A stretch of 64,000 nt of DNA from NCBI GenBank assembly GCA_948502395.1, contig CAOPES010000003.1, positions 124,001 to 188,000 of the forward strand, given 5' to 3'. Both the position numbers and the translations under genes were made by a program. This DNA comes from an uncultured Clostridia bacterium. Lineage in GTDB: Bacteria; Bacillota; Clostridia; TANB77; CAG-508. Every line of letters starts with the position of its first letter. Within the stretch, counting starts at the first letter, position 1. The notes below the pieces were generated by a model. That model saw only the letters and a list, made by a program, of their open reading frames with translations, did not search any database and was not told the origin of the DNA. Shown piece after piece: positions 25,593 through 36,489 of this stretch.

Positions 25593-26601
25593 ATGGCTAA
25601 TGATATATTAAATTCTTTATTAAAAGAATATGAACAAAAAAAAATAAAGGCAGAATATCAGGCAGAAAAAAGAAAAGAGAACCTATATGAAAAAGTTCCA
25701 AAATTGAAAGAAATAGAAAATGAATTAAATCAATTTGCTATTTCTACCGCAAAAAACATATTAAATGATAGCAACTTTTCATATGCAGAATTACAACAAA
25801 AAGCTGAAAAACTAAAAAAAGAAAAAAAAGAAATCTTAGCTGCTCTAGATTTACCAGAAAATTATTTAAAACCTTTTTATGAATGTACAATATGTAATGA
25901 TACTGGGTATATAATGTCTGAAAATTATAAAACAACAATGTGTAATTGCTTAAAACAAAAATTATTAAATGACTCTTTTAACAAATCAAATATATCAAAT
26001 TTAGAAAAAGAAAATTTTAACAATTTTAATGAAGATATATTTTCAAATGAAGTAGATATCTCAAAATATAATTTTAATATATCACCACGAACCAATATTT
26101 CAAATATAAGAAATAAATGTATACAATTTGTCGAAAATTTTGACGATATTAATCAAAAAAATCTTTTATTTGTAGGTAACACCGGTTTACGGTAAGACGT
26201 TTATGTCAAATTGTATTGCAGGAGAATTATTAAAAAAAGGCAAAACTGTACTTTATCAGACAGCTCCTGTTTTGCTTGAAAGCGTAATAGATTATAAGAT
26301 GAGTAAACAAAAAAATACAGAAAATAATTTTTATAAGTCTGTATTAGATGCTGATTTACTTATTATTGATGACCTTGGAACTGAAAGTTTAAATAGTATG
26401 AAACTTAGTGAACTTTTTACTATTTTAAATGCTAGACTTTTAAATTTGAATAATAAAGTTACTAAGACTATTATTTCTACTAATTTGAATATTAATGATA
26501 TTTTTAATCATTATGAAGAGCGTATCGGTTCTAGAATTGTTGGTTATTATGATATTTACTATTTCTTTGGAGAAGACTTGCGTTTTAAAAATTTAAAATA
26601 A
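25593..26601 (+). CDS. DnaC-like helicase loader (AAA+), +1 frameshift at CGG
   Basis: About 335 aa when joined. The N-terminus is a charged coiled region, followed by a zinc-binding segment (CTICNDTGYIMSE, CNCLKQK), as in Firmicute loaders. The AAA+ domain follows, with Walker B LLIIDDLGTE and sensor-type STNLN. The frame breaks inside Walker A: zero frame reads GNTGL then CGG (26190-26192) and TAA, while skipping the C gives GNTGLGKTFMSN, the intact P-loop. The break therefore falls on an essential, invariant glycine. AAGGAG precedes the ATG, 0 bp after the DnaD-like gene. It would load the replicative helicase. Confidence 0.88.
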
Positions 26602-26602
26602 C

Positions 26603-26650
26603 AAAAAAGAATTGAATTTCACATTTTACTGCAAATTCAATTCTTTTTTA
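26603..26650. terminator. Bidirectional terminator between dnaC-like gene and gyrA
   Basis: 12-bp stem (AGAATTGAATTT / AAATTCAATTCT) with a 13-nt loop, flanked by A and T runs, between convergent stops. Confidence 0.9.
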
Positions 26651-26654
26651 TATT

Positions 26655-29108
26655 CTATTTTTCTTCCATATCCGGAGTTAAAGTTTCAATACTTACAACT
26701 TTTCCACCATCATTAGTTCTCATTAAAGTAACACCTTGTGTTGATCTTCCTAAAATACTTACTTCTTTTACTTTTAATCTTATAATCGTTCCAGTATCTG
26801 TAATTAGCATAACATCATCATCTTCTGTCGCTATTCTAACTCCAACTAATTTTCCTGTTTTTGGTGTAATTTTATAGGTAATTACTCCTCTTCCACCTCT
26901 TTTTTGTACTCTATATTCATCAAGTTCTGTTCTCTTTCCAAATCCGTTTTCTGTGATAGCAAGCAATGTTGCTTTTCCACCAGCAATTACTGATTCCATT
27001 CCAATTACTTCATCGTCATCATCTAAACGAATTCCAATAACACCTTGTGAAACTCTACCAATTGGTCTAACATCTTTTTCATCAAATGTAATACATAATC
27101 CATTTCTAGTAACAAGAACTACATTATCTTCTCCGTCTGTCAATCTAACTCCAATAAGTTCGTCTTCATCTTTTAAAGTAATTCCTTGTAATCCAGTTTT
27201 TCTTGCTGTATCATATTCTTTTAATGCTGTTTTCTTAATTAAACCATTCTTTGTTGCCATAAGTAGATATTTTCCTTCTGCAAAATTTTGAATTGGAATA
27301 ACAGCAGATACTTTTTCTCCTGGGTCTAAACTTAATAAATTAACAATAGCTGTACCCTTTGCAGTTCTTCCTGCTTCTGGTATTTCATATCCCCTTAATT
27401 TATAAAGTTTTCCTTTATTAGTAAAGAATAATATTGTATCATGTGTTGAAGCTGTAAATATTTGTTTAACAAAGTCTTCTTCACGAGTTGCAATTCCTGT
27501 AATACCTTTTCCACCTCTTCTTTGGCTTCTATATGTATCTATTGGCATTCTCTTAATATATCCAAAATGTGTTAGGGCTACAACGCATTGTTCTTCTTTA
27601 ATTAAATCTTCTAGGTCTATTTCTCCTTCTGCTGCTACTATTTTAGTTTTTCTATCATCACCAAATTTATCTTTTATTTCTAATAATTCTTCTTTAATAA
27701 TATCAAAAACTAATCTTTCGCTATTTAGAATTGCTCTTAGGTGTTCAATTAATTCCATTAATTGTTTATACTCTTCTTCAATTTTTTCACGTTGTAATCC
27801 TGATAATGTTTTTAATCTCATATCTAATATTGCTTGTGCTTGTATATCTGAAAGACCAAATCTTTCCATTAATCTTTCTTTTGCATCATCATATGAAGAA
27901 CGAATTATTTGAATTACTTCGTCTATATAATCAAGAGCTATTTTCAATCCTTCTAATATATGAGCTCTAGCTAATGCTTTATCTAAGTCAAATTGTGTTC
28001 TTCTTAATATAACATCTTTTCTATGGTCTATGTAACAATCTAAACATTGTCTTAATGTTAAAATTCTTGGTTCTCCATTTACTAATGCTAACATTATAAT
28101 TCCAAATGTTGTTTGCATTTGAGTATGTTTGAATAATTGATTTAAAACAACTTGTGCATTTGCATCTCTTTTTAATTCAATAACAACTCTTACTTTATCT
28201 TTTCTATCTGATTCGTCTCTACATTCAGAAATTCCTTCTACTTTTTTCTCTTTTGAAAGGTCTGATATTGCTTTAATTAGATTAGCTTTATTAACTTGAT
28301 ATGGTAATGAAGAAACAATTATCCTTTGTCTATTTCCACTCATTTCTTCTATATCAGTTTCTGCTCTTAATGTTATTTTTCCTCTACCTGTTTTATAAGC
28401 TTGTTTAATTCCTTCAATTCCTAGAATAATACCTTCTGTTGGAAAATCTGGCCCTTTTATAACACTCATTAAATCTTCATCAGTAACTTCATCTTCATCA
28501 ATTATTTTTATAATTCCATTAATTACCTCAGTTAGATTGTGTGGTGGTATATTTGTTGCCATTCCAACTGCAATTCCTGAAGAACCATTTACTAATAATG
28601 CTGGTATTCTTGCTGGTAAAACTGTTGGTTCTTGTAATCTATCATCATAGTTTGGCATAAAATTTACTGTATTTTTTTCAATATCTGTTAACATATATTG
28701 AGAAATTTTAGACATTCTAGCTTCTGTATACCTCATTGCTGCTGCTCCGTCACCGTCAACAGAACCGAAATTTCCATGTCCATCAATCAACATATATCTC
28801 ATAGAGAAATCTTGTGCCATTCTTACCATAGCATCATATACTGAACTATCTCCATGTGGATGGTATCTACCAAGAACTGAACCAACTGTATTAGCACATT
28901 TTCTATATGGCTTGTCCGCAGTAATTCCATCTTCATGCATAGCATAAAGTATTCTTCTGTGAACCGGTTTTAAACCGTCTCTTACATCAGGAAGCGCACG
29001 AGAAACTATAACACTCATTGCATAGTCAATATAGGCTGTTCTCATTTCTTTTTCGATGTCTCTTTCGATTATTTTTCCGTCATTTTTTTCTTGTGGTCTA
29101 TCTTCCAT
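26655..29108 (-). CDS. gyrA: DNA gyrase subunit A
   Basis: 817 aa, full length. The quinolone-resistance region is GRYHPHGDSSVYDAMVRMA, with the catalytic tyrosine in AAMRYTEARM. The C-terminal beta-pinwheel contains the GyrA box-type QRRGGKG (in YRSQRRGGKGITG), repeated blade motifs, and a short acidic tail. With GyrB it introduces negative supercoils. It is separated from gyrB by about 8.7 kb holding a non-coding array and T4SS genes, whereas in most relatives gyrB and gyrA are adjacent. Confidence 0.98.
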   Translation of the reverse strand: MEDRPQEKNDGKIIERDIEKEMRTAYIDYAMSVIVSRALPDVRDGLKPVHRRILYAMHEDGITADKPYRKCANTVGSVLGRYHPHGDSSVYDAMVRMAQDFSMRYMLIDGHGNFGSVDGDGAAAMRYTEARMSKISQYMLTDIEKNTVNFMPNYDDRLQEPTVLPARIPALLVNGSSGIAVGMATNIPPHNLTEVINGIIKIIDEDEVTDEDLMSVIKGPDFPTEGIILGIEGIKQAYKTGRGKITLRAETDIEEMSGNRQRIIVSSLPYQVNKANLIKAISDLSKEKKVEGISECRDESDRKDKVRVVIELKRDANAQVVLNQLFKHTQMQTTFGIIMLALVNGEPRILTLRQCLDCYIDHRKDVILRRTQFDLDKALARAHILEGLKIALDYIDEVIQIIRSSYDDAKERLMERFGLSDIQAQAILDMRLKTLSGLQREKIEEEYKQLMELIEHLRAILNSERLVFDIIKEELLEIKDKFGDDRKTKIVAAEGEIDLEDLIKEEQCVVALTHFGYIKRMPIDTYRSQRRGGKGITGIATREEDFVKQIFTASTHDTILFFTNKGKLYKLRGYEIPEAGRTAKGTAIVNLLSLDPGEKVSAVIPIQNFAEGKYLLMATKNGLIKKTALKEYDTARKTGLQGITLKDEDELIGVRLTDGEDNVVLVTRNGLCITFDEKDVRPIGRVSQGVIGIRLDDDDEVIGMESVIAGGKATLLAITENGFGKRTELDEYRVQKRGGRGVITYKITPKTGKLVGVRIATEDDDVMLITDTGTIIRLKVKEVSILGRSTQGVTLMRTNDGGKVVSIETLTPDMEEK

Positions 29109-29226
29109 TTTATTCCCTCTTTTCCTTTATTTTCTACACTTGTATTATACTAAACCCTTACAAAATATGCAAGCAAAAACACAGAAAAATCATTAAAAAG
29201 TTTAGGGAATTCAACATTTTAAAGAC

Positions 29227-29952
29227 TTATTTTAGCTTTTCAACTAATTCTAACTCTTCTCTACTCAAATCAAAATTTTGTCCATTATTTTTAATTAAAT
29301 TATGCAACACTTCTATTGTTTTAGCTTCATTATTTGTTTTTTCTATTGGCGCAATATCTTTTATTTGTTTTTCCAATTTTTTGTATTCTTTTTCCATACC
29401 ATTGAAATCTTGATTTTGATAGTAATCTTTCCATTTATTAATATACTTATCCATATTTTCTATTGCTTCATATTGTTTATTGAAATTTCTCTCAATATTG
29501 CTTTCTACATTATTTAATATCAAATTCTTTCCTTGCTTTATAATATTAATAACATTATTATCTAGTGCACCTGAATATTTTACTTTATTTAAAACAGTAT
29601 CAATTAATGAAGATATCCCGTCTATTAATCCCCCTGATTTAACAACACTCTGCATTTGTGAAACATTTTCAAAATTTCCTGTAACCATACCAACTGCACT
29701 TTTTCCTAAATCAATTGCATCATCAATAGTTTTAGTTATTCCATCTTTTAAACCATAATTAAATAAATTGTTCTTTATATTTATTACTTGGTCTTCTACA
29801 AACTCGGGTAATATCGCTCTTATTCCTATATCAATTGCTGTATTTATCGTCTTTCCTAATGTTGTTTCTAAAAAATTCTTTTGCGTTTTTTCATTTATAG
29901 TTATATTATCTAATTCCATATTATTGTTTTTTTCTAGTTTATTTAATTCCAT
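29227..29952 (-). CDS. Hypothetical helical protein
   Basis: 241 aa, AAGGAA before the ATG; I do not recognise the family. The N-terminal half alternates Gly- and Ile-rich amphipathic helices (GKTINTAIDIGIRAILPEF, KDGITKTIDDAIDLGKSAV, GGLIDGISSLIDTVLNKV), suggesting internal repeats. The C-terminal half is a charged, probably coiled-coil region (YEAIENMDKYINKWKDYY onwards). There is no signal peptide or membrane helix. It sits between gyrA and the large AT-rich array, and its promoter would lie in the array flank. Confidence 0.65.
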   Translation of the reverse strand: MELNKLEKNNNMELDNITINEKTQKNFLETTLGKTINTAIDIGIRAILPEFVEDQVINIKNNLFNYGLKDGITKTIDDAIDLGKSAVGMVTGNFENVSQMQSVVKSGGLIDGISSLIDTVLNKVKYSGALDNNVINIIKQGKNLILNNVESNIERNFNKQYEAIENMDKYINKWKDYYQNQDFNGMEKEYKKLEKQIKDIAPIEKTNNEAKTIEVLHNLIKNNGQNFDLSREELELVEKLK

Positions 29953-32900
29953 ATTTATTCCTTCTTTCTTTTTATTAATTTTAAATAATTATTTTTTTAT
30001 TATTTTTAATAAATATTATTTTTATAATTAATTATTTAATTTATTTTTTATTATTTAATGTTTATTTCTATTATTAAATAAATTTTTAGTAATTATTATT
30101 TATTTATAATTAAATTTATTAATTATTTTTTATAATATTTTATTATGATTTTATTTTTTCACTATTTTATTTTCTTACTGAATAACTTTTATAAATTTTC
30201 TCTTTTAAATTTTTTCTTTTCAATGCGTTTCATATTTATACAAAGTTAATTATTATAAAGTTCTTATTGTATTTTTATTATTTCTCAACAATATATGTAA
30301 ACTATTTTTGCCACTTTTTGTATTTAATAAAAATGCCCCCTTCTCCTTTAACGCCTAACTTTTTCTCCAAAAATATTTTGTATTTCTTTCTAATTATCTT
30401 TTTCAAATTCTATTATAAAAATGAAACCCATTTTTATTTATAATAATTAATATTTTTCCTATTAAATTATAATTTTATTATTTGCTTTATTTGATAAATA
30501 TTAATATTATCCTTATGCTTTTTTATATCTTATTTTTAATTTTTAGAAATTTTTTGTTTTAATTTTTGAATTTAATTATAATTATTTTTTCTAATTAATT
30601 GTTTATCAATTTATTTATATTAAATTTTGATAATTAAAATTATTTTTTTATTCATTTATTTTTTTATTTCAAATAATTATAATTATTTTTATAAATATTA
30701 TTTTTATAATTAATTTATTTTTTTATAAAATTTTTTAATTATATATTTTTGTTATTAATTATTCATTAATTTATTTTAATTATTTAATATTTATCTTTAT
30801 TGTTTAGCAATTTTTTATTTAATATTTTACTAATTTACAATTTTATTATAATTTTATATGAAGTCATATTTTTATTTTGTTAAATTAATTAAATATATTT
30901 ATTGTGCTTTCTATTTTACTTTTTATTATTTACTAATTTTAGATTTTAGATGTTATTCCTTCTAAAAATATTATTTATTAAACAAACATAAAACTTTTTT
31001 ACTATCTTATTTCCACATAGTATATGTAAACCTTTTTCACTTAGTTTTACATTAAATAAGAATAGCTTCTTCTCTTTTAACGCCTAGTTTTATCTTGCTT
31101 AGTTATATGTTTTTTTCTAATTTTATTTTTTTAATTTTATTCTAAAAACGAAACTCATTCCCATTGCTTATAATTAATATTTATAATATTAGATTATCAT
31201 TTAATAATTAGCTATATTTAATAAATCTTAACACTGTTTTTTTACATTTTTGTTATTCTTATATTTTAAAATTTAAATTTATTTTTATTCTAATTGTTTA
31301 ATTTAATTATAATTATTTTCTTAATTTTTTAATTTTAAATTATTTTTATTCTAAATTTTATAATTAAATTTATTTTTCATTATTTTATTTTTATTAATTT
31401 TAAATAATTATATCTGTTATATTAATTTTAAAAATATTATTTTTTATTTGTTTTATTTTTATAAAAATTTCTAATTTAAATATTTATTTTTAATTATCTA
31501 TTATTTAATTTTTATTTTTTATAATTTTATTAATTATTATTTTTTATTAATTTTCATTATTTGTCATTGTTTATTAAATTGTTAGTATTTTTAATTTAGC
31601 ATTTTTATTGTGCTTTTATTTTTTACTATTATAATTAAATTTTTCTATCTAAATTTAATTTTGAATAATTTCTATTTAGTGAATTTATGTCTTTGTCCAG
31701 AATGACTTATTATAAAAGTTTTATTAAATTCTTATCTATTTATCATCATATATGTAAACTTCTTTTTTATTTTTGTACTGCTTCTTCCTATTTCTTATTT
31801 CTATTTAATGCCTAGGATTTTTTAATTATTGTTCTGTCATTTTTTATACATTTTTCTTTTCAAAGTTTTTTATAAAGTAGAAACTTATTCTTATTCAATA
31901 AAATAACTATTTACTTCATAAAATTGGAAATTTGTTTTTTATAATATTTAAAATTTCTTATAATTTCTTTCATTTTCTTTATACAAAAGTTTTATAATTA
32001 TTTTTTAATTTTAGGATAATTTTATCTTTAATTTAAAATTTATTAAAAATCATTTTTCTGTTCTTTAATTTATTCTTAATAATTATATTTATTTTTAATT
32101 ACATTTAAATTTAATAATTATAATTATTTTCTATAATTTATTTTTATTAATAATTAATTTATAATTCTTTAATCTAATTTTACTATTACTTATTTTTAAT
32201 TTAAATTTTATTATAATTTATTTACTAATTTTTTATTTAATAATTTTTCTTTTTATTTTATTATTAAAATAATTTATTATTTTGTAAAAAAACATTCCGA
32301 TTATAAATTATTTTTATTATTAATATTTTTATTAAATAAATTTAATTTAATATTTTTATTTTCTTCTTAATTTTGTCTTATATTATTTTATCCTTTTATC
32401 ATCTTTTATCGTTTCAAATTTTTATCTTCTATTCTGATATTTTTATAACAGTATTTTCTATATAGACTATTATTAAATTTATATTTTTTTCACGCAATAT
32501 ATGTAAACTGTTTTTATCTTTTTGTATATGTAATCAAGACTTCTCCTTTTCTTTTAATGCCTAACCTTCTCGTTATTTGCTTTTATATTTTTTCTTATCT
32601 ATTTACTTTGATTTATATTATAAAAATGAAACCGATTTTATTTATTATAATTTGTTGAATTCTTTTTTTATTGTTAATTTTTGCTTTAAAATTTTTTATA
32701 TTGCTTTTATAATAATTTAATATATTCTCTTAGAACTTTTAGTTATATTTATTTTTATATTAAATTTTAGATAAATTTACTTTTCTTCTTTATTAATAAA
32801 TTACTTTTTTATTTTATATAATTTTAAAATAAATTATATTTATTTTAATTTATTCTCTATTATTTATAATTAATTGTTTTTTATTTAATTTATTATTTTT

Positions 32901-33435
32901 AATTAATTATTTTTTATTGGATTTATTTTTTATTATTTTTAATTAATTATCTTTTTATTTAATTTATTTTTTTTATTTTTAATTAATTGTCTTTTTATTT
33001 AATTTATTTTTTGTTTTTTTATAATTAATCATTTTTATTATTTATAAATTTAAATATATTTCATTATACTTTATTTTTCATTTAATAATTTGTCTATAAA
33101 AAAACTAATTAAATTCATTTTTCAACCAAGTAACTATATTTAAATTTTTCTAATTATAATATTTTGACTATAAGATTTTAATTAATTATACTAATTATAT
33201 GTAAACTTTTTTATTGTTTTCTTTTCTTTATAAAGATTTTCTCCTTTATTCTTAATGCGTATACTTTTTCATATTTACTTTTACTGTTTTTTTCGTATTC
33301 TACTAATTAAAATTTATAATTACTTTGAAACTGTTTTTTGAAGATTTAAATTCATAATTATGATTCAATATTTATGATTCTATTAAAAATATGTACCTTA
33401 ACTTTTTATATGAATTTTATAATTTTTTACAGAAT
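29953..33435. other. 3.4-kb extremely AT-rich non-coding region
   Basis: No ORF of significance on either strand. Composition is nearly all A/T with long T-rich plus-strand runs (TTTATTTTTAATTAATTAT-type simple sequence). G and C are concentrated in five islands, which are the copies of the periodic element described separately. The region divides the unknown gene and gyrA from T4SS cluster A2. Confidence 0.9.
30254..33345. repeat. Five-copy periodic element, period about 726 bp
   Basis: Each copy has three anchors. TATGTAAAC starts at 30294, 31023, 31751, 32500 and 33198. The GCCTA-type anchor (GCGTA in the last copy) starts exactly 59 bp later in all five: 30353, 31082, 31810, 32559 and 33257. 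GAAAC follows 127-129 bp after the first anchor: 30423, 31150, 31880, 32628 and 33327. A pyrimidine block like TTCTCCTTT precedes the middle anchor, so on the minus strand it reads AAAGGAGAA. Copy-to-copy spacing is 729, 728, 749 and 698 bp. The DNA between copies is simple AT sequence without obvious conservation. Strand and function are unknown; a tandem ncRNA or protein-binding array are both possible. Confidence 0.85.
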
Positions 33436-34653
33436 TTAAGCATTTACTTTTAGAATTAATTTATAAAATTTTATTATTAAAAAATCTAATATATTTTTAT
33501 AACTATTATTTATTAATATTTTTTTTAATTGTTTTTCTATTTTATAATTTATAAATTTATTTTTATTTTTAAAAAATTCTTTTGCTAAATATTTATAATT
33601 ATTATTAAATAAAATTTTAGAATAAAAATTTTTTCCCACAATATTTTTTAGAATTAAATCACTAATTGATAACATTTTATATTTATTATAAATAATATAT
33701 GATTTTTTATTTTTTCTTATATTTTTTAATTCTTTATAATTTATTATATCAGAATTAATTACAGTTAAATTTTTATCGCTATTTTTTAAAAGTTGACTTT
33801 TTAATAATTTATTTCCTTTATCTCCAATATCAATTAAAATATAATCATAATATTTATAATAATTTTTAATAAACTCTTTTATTTTATCATTAATATTTTT
33901 TTCTATAATATTTTGAAAATTATTTATAAATGTTAAATTTTTATTAACTTTTATTTCACTTTTCTTTAGCTCATTATCTATATGCTTTTTATTCTCTAAT
34001 TTGTTCTTCTTTTCTTTTTTGTTTGATTTAAAAATTTTATAATATTCCTTTTCTGTCTTTTTATTTAAATTTATTAATAATATTTTTTTATTTTTAATTA
34101 TTAAATAATTAATTAACAACATTGCAATTGTTGTTTTTCCTGATTTTGGTTTTCCTTCTATCGTTATTATTTTATTATTTTTTATATTCATTTTATTATC
34201 TATTTTTTTGCTTAATTTATTTTTAAATTTATTATTTATTTTTTTATTTAATTCATTTTTAAAATTATTATTTACTTTTTTATTTTCTACATTATTATTT
34301 GTTTTTTTATTTATTAAATTATTAATTATATTTTCTATATTATTTTTATTATTTATATAAATATTATTTACTCCTAATTTTTTTAATATATTTATTTTTT
34401 TATTATTTTCTTTTTCTAAGAAAAATATAATATTTATTTTTTCATTAATTAATTTTATTTTTTCTATTAATTTTTCTATATTTATTTGCCCCGGAATTTT
34501 TTCATCTAAAAAAATTAAATTAATATTTTTTTCCTTTTCTAATATTTCTAAAATAGCTTCTCGATATTGTACACTTTTATAATTAATTTCCTTATAATTA
34601 TCAATTTCTTTTATTAAATAATTATTGCTCATAGCTATTATTATTTTTTTCAT
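33436..34653 (-). CDS. ParA/TadZ-like P-loop ATPase linked to T4SS
   Basis: 405 aa. The N-terminal 110 residues look like a degenerate receiver-type domain (NLIFLDEKIPG, INIIFFLEKE), then a low-complexity Asn/Lys linker. The ATPase has Walker A GKPKSGKTTIAML (about 170), LLINLNKK, and YDYILIDIGDKGNK, the MinD/ParA-type pattern. This REC-plus-ATPase order resembles CpaE/TadZ. It overlaps the 3' end of the virB4-like gene by 32 nt and has its own GGAG site, so it is the last gene of the operon. Extreme Asn/Lys/Ile content reflects the AT bias. A localisation role for the secretion system is inference. Confidence 0.72.
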   Translation of the reverse strand: MKKIIIAMSNNYLIKEIDNYKEINYKSVQYREAILEILEKEKNINLIFLDEKIPGQINIEKLIEKIKLINEKINIIFFLEKENNKKINILKKLGVNNIYINNKNNIENIINNLINKKTNNNVENKKVNNNFKNELNKKINNKFKNKLSKKIDNKMNIKNNKIITIEGKPKSGKTTIAMLLINYLIIKNKKILLINLNKKTEKEYYKIFKSNKKEKKNKLENKKHIDNELKKSEIKVNKNLTFINNFQNIIEKNINDKIKEFIKNYYKYYDYILIDIGDKGNKLLKSQLLKNSDKNLTVINSDIINYKELKNIRKNKKSYIIYNKYKMLSISDLILKNIVGKNFYSKILFNNNYKYLAKEFFKNKNKFINYKIEKQLKKILINNSYKNILDFLIIKFYKLILKVNA

Positions 34654-36487
34654 TTTGCTTTTCTCCTTCTAGTATATTTTTTTCTAATTCTGAACTTTCT
34701 ATTTTTGTTAATATATGATCATCTCCTACAAACATTAAACACTCTCCCCTTTTTAAAGATTTTATTTCTACTTTCTCTTTTTCTGTCAAATTTGCAAATT
34801 CTGAAAGTATTTTTATATTTTCTTCTTCTAATGCAAAAAATGTTTTTATACTTGAATTATTTAAAATACTTCTTCCATATGTTCCATTTTCTAAACTGAA
34901 TATATCAGAAATATCTTGTGTTATTGCAACTCCACTTCCACCATATTTTCTTATAGTTTTAAATATTTTATAAATAAATGCTGCCACTTCTTTGTTTGAT
35001 GTTACTCCAATTAATCTCCAAATTTCATCTAAATATATTGCTTTTTTCTCATGTCTATTTTCTTTTATTTTATCCCAAAAAATATCTGTAAATAAATACA
35101 TTCCATATTTTAAGTTTTCTTCTCCTAAATCATAAATGTCTGCAACAATTAAATCGTTGTTTAATTCTATATTTGTATATTCATTAAAAAACTTCATTGA
35201 ACCTTTTACAAATGGAATTAATTTTGTTTTAAATTTTTTAGTTTTTTCATCATCACCTAACACATTATATAAATCTTCTAATAATGGCATTTGTTTAGCA
35301 CTTTTAAATTCTTTTTTTATTTTATTATTAATTTTTATTTTATTAAATAAACTATCATCATCAAAATCTATATTTTTTATTTTATATGTTTTTATTAATT
35401 TCTCTTCAATTAATGCTTTCTCTTCTTCGTCTAATTCTCCAAAAATCAAATTAAAAAATCCTATTAATTTTCCTATCTTTGTTGCTAGGTATCCACTTTC
35501 TCCTTCTTCTAGACTTTCTTTTCTAATTTCTAAAATATTGATGTAGGTCTCAGAATTTGGCCCAATTTTTATTTGAACACCTTTTAAATTTTCACACAAA
35601 TTATTATATTCTCTTTCTGGGTCAATAATATATTGTTTTATTCCTAATAATTTATATCTTAATATTAATAATTTTGTATAAAAAGATTTTCCAGCTCCAC
35701 TAGTTCCAAATATGCACATATTAGCATTTTTATATTTTTTATTATATCTATCGATAAATACCAATGAATTATTATAAATATTTGTTCCAATAAAAATTCC
35801 GTCTTCATCAAATATTGTTGAAGATATAAATGGATATGTTGCAAGTAATCCCGAAGATAAAATATTTCTTTTTGCTGCATCTTTTATTTCTTCATTATTT
35901 TCCATTATCGGTAAGCAGGTTAAAAATAATTCTTCTTGTCTAAAATTTGCTCTTCGTGTTTGCATTCCTTTACTTTGTGTTATTCCTTCAACTTTATTTA
36001 AATAATATTCTAATTTATTTATGTCTTCTGCATAAATATTGATATAAATATATAATAAATAAATATCCTCGTTGTTCACTTGTATCTCTTTTCTTATGTA
36101 TTTGGCGTCATTATATGTAAAAGCTGCAATATCAATATCTTCTCTATTTTGATTTTTATCTTTTAATTCTACTCCCACATTTCCAATATGATATGTTAAA
36201 TCTTTTATTGTTTTATATGAATTTTGTTTTTCATAAAAAATAGAAATATTCATATTAATATTTGTTTCAATTAAAGTTTTTAATAAAATATCAGTCTGTT
36301 CTCTATAATAATTTACGACAATTAATCCTGAATAATATAAATTATCAATTTCTATAAATTTTGGATTTTGCATATTTATATATGCTGGAGATATTTTGTC
36401 TTTTTCATCTACACTACCGTCATAAAAATTTTCTTCATTTTTTTTAATTATTTTATTTTTTATTTTTTCTATAATTTCTTGTTTTAT
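34622..36487 (-). CDS. VirB4-like T4SS ATPase (cluster A), non-ATG start
   Basis: About 622 aa. Walker A is FGTSGAGKSFYTKLL, Walker B KKAIYLDEIWRLI, with GSGVAITQDISD after it, typical of VirB4/TraC motor ATPases. The first ATG is at 36373, but the frame is open for another 38 codons upstream, and that part (DKISPAYINMQNPKF) aligns in kind with the start of the second VirB4 at 59.7 kb. A GGGGG site (36495-36499) is 7 nt before an ATA at 36487, the best-placed start; ATT 36475 is an alternative. The separate upstream gene encodes the N-terminal VirB4 domain. Confidence 0.85.
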   Translation of the reverse strand: MKQEIIEKIKNKIIKKNEENFYDGSVDEKDKISPAYINMQNPKFIEIDNLYYSGLIVVNYYREQTDILLKTLIETNINMNISIFYEKQNSYKTIKDLTYHIGNVGVELKDKNQNREDIDIAAFTYNDAKYIRKEIQVNNEDIYLLYIYINIYAEDINKLEYYLNKVEGITQSKGMQTRRANFRQEELFLTCLPIMENNEEIKDAAKRNILSSGLLATYPFISSTIFDEDGIFIGTNIYNNSLVFIDRYNKKYKNANMCIFGTSGAGKSFYTKLLILRYKLLGIKQYIIDPEREYNNLCENLKGVQIKIGPNSETYINILEIRKESLEEGESGYLATKIGKLIGFFNLIFGELDEEEKALIEEKLIKTYKIKNIDFDDDSLFNKIKINNKIKKEFKSAKQMPLLEDLYNVLGDDEKTKKFKTKLIPFVKGSMKFFNEYTNIELNNDLIVADIYDLGEENLKYGMYLFTDIFWDKIKENRHEKKAIYLDEIWRLIGVTSNKEVAAFIYKIFKTIRKYGGSGVAITQDISDIFSLENGTYGRSILNNSSIKTFFALEEENIKILSEFANLTEKEKVEIKSLKRGECLMFVGDDHILTKIESSELEKNILEGEKQNEKNNNSYEQ

Positions 36488-36489
36488 TT

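Noticed and set aside
30254..33345. CRISPR array
   Set aside because: Units are about 726 bp apart with AT-simple sequence between and no short identical repeats or cas genes.
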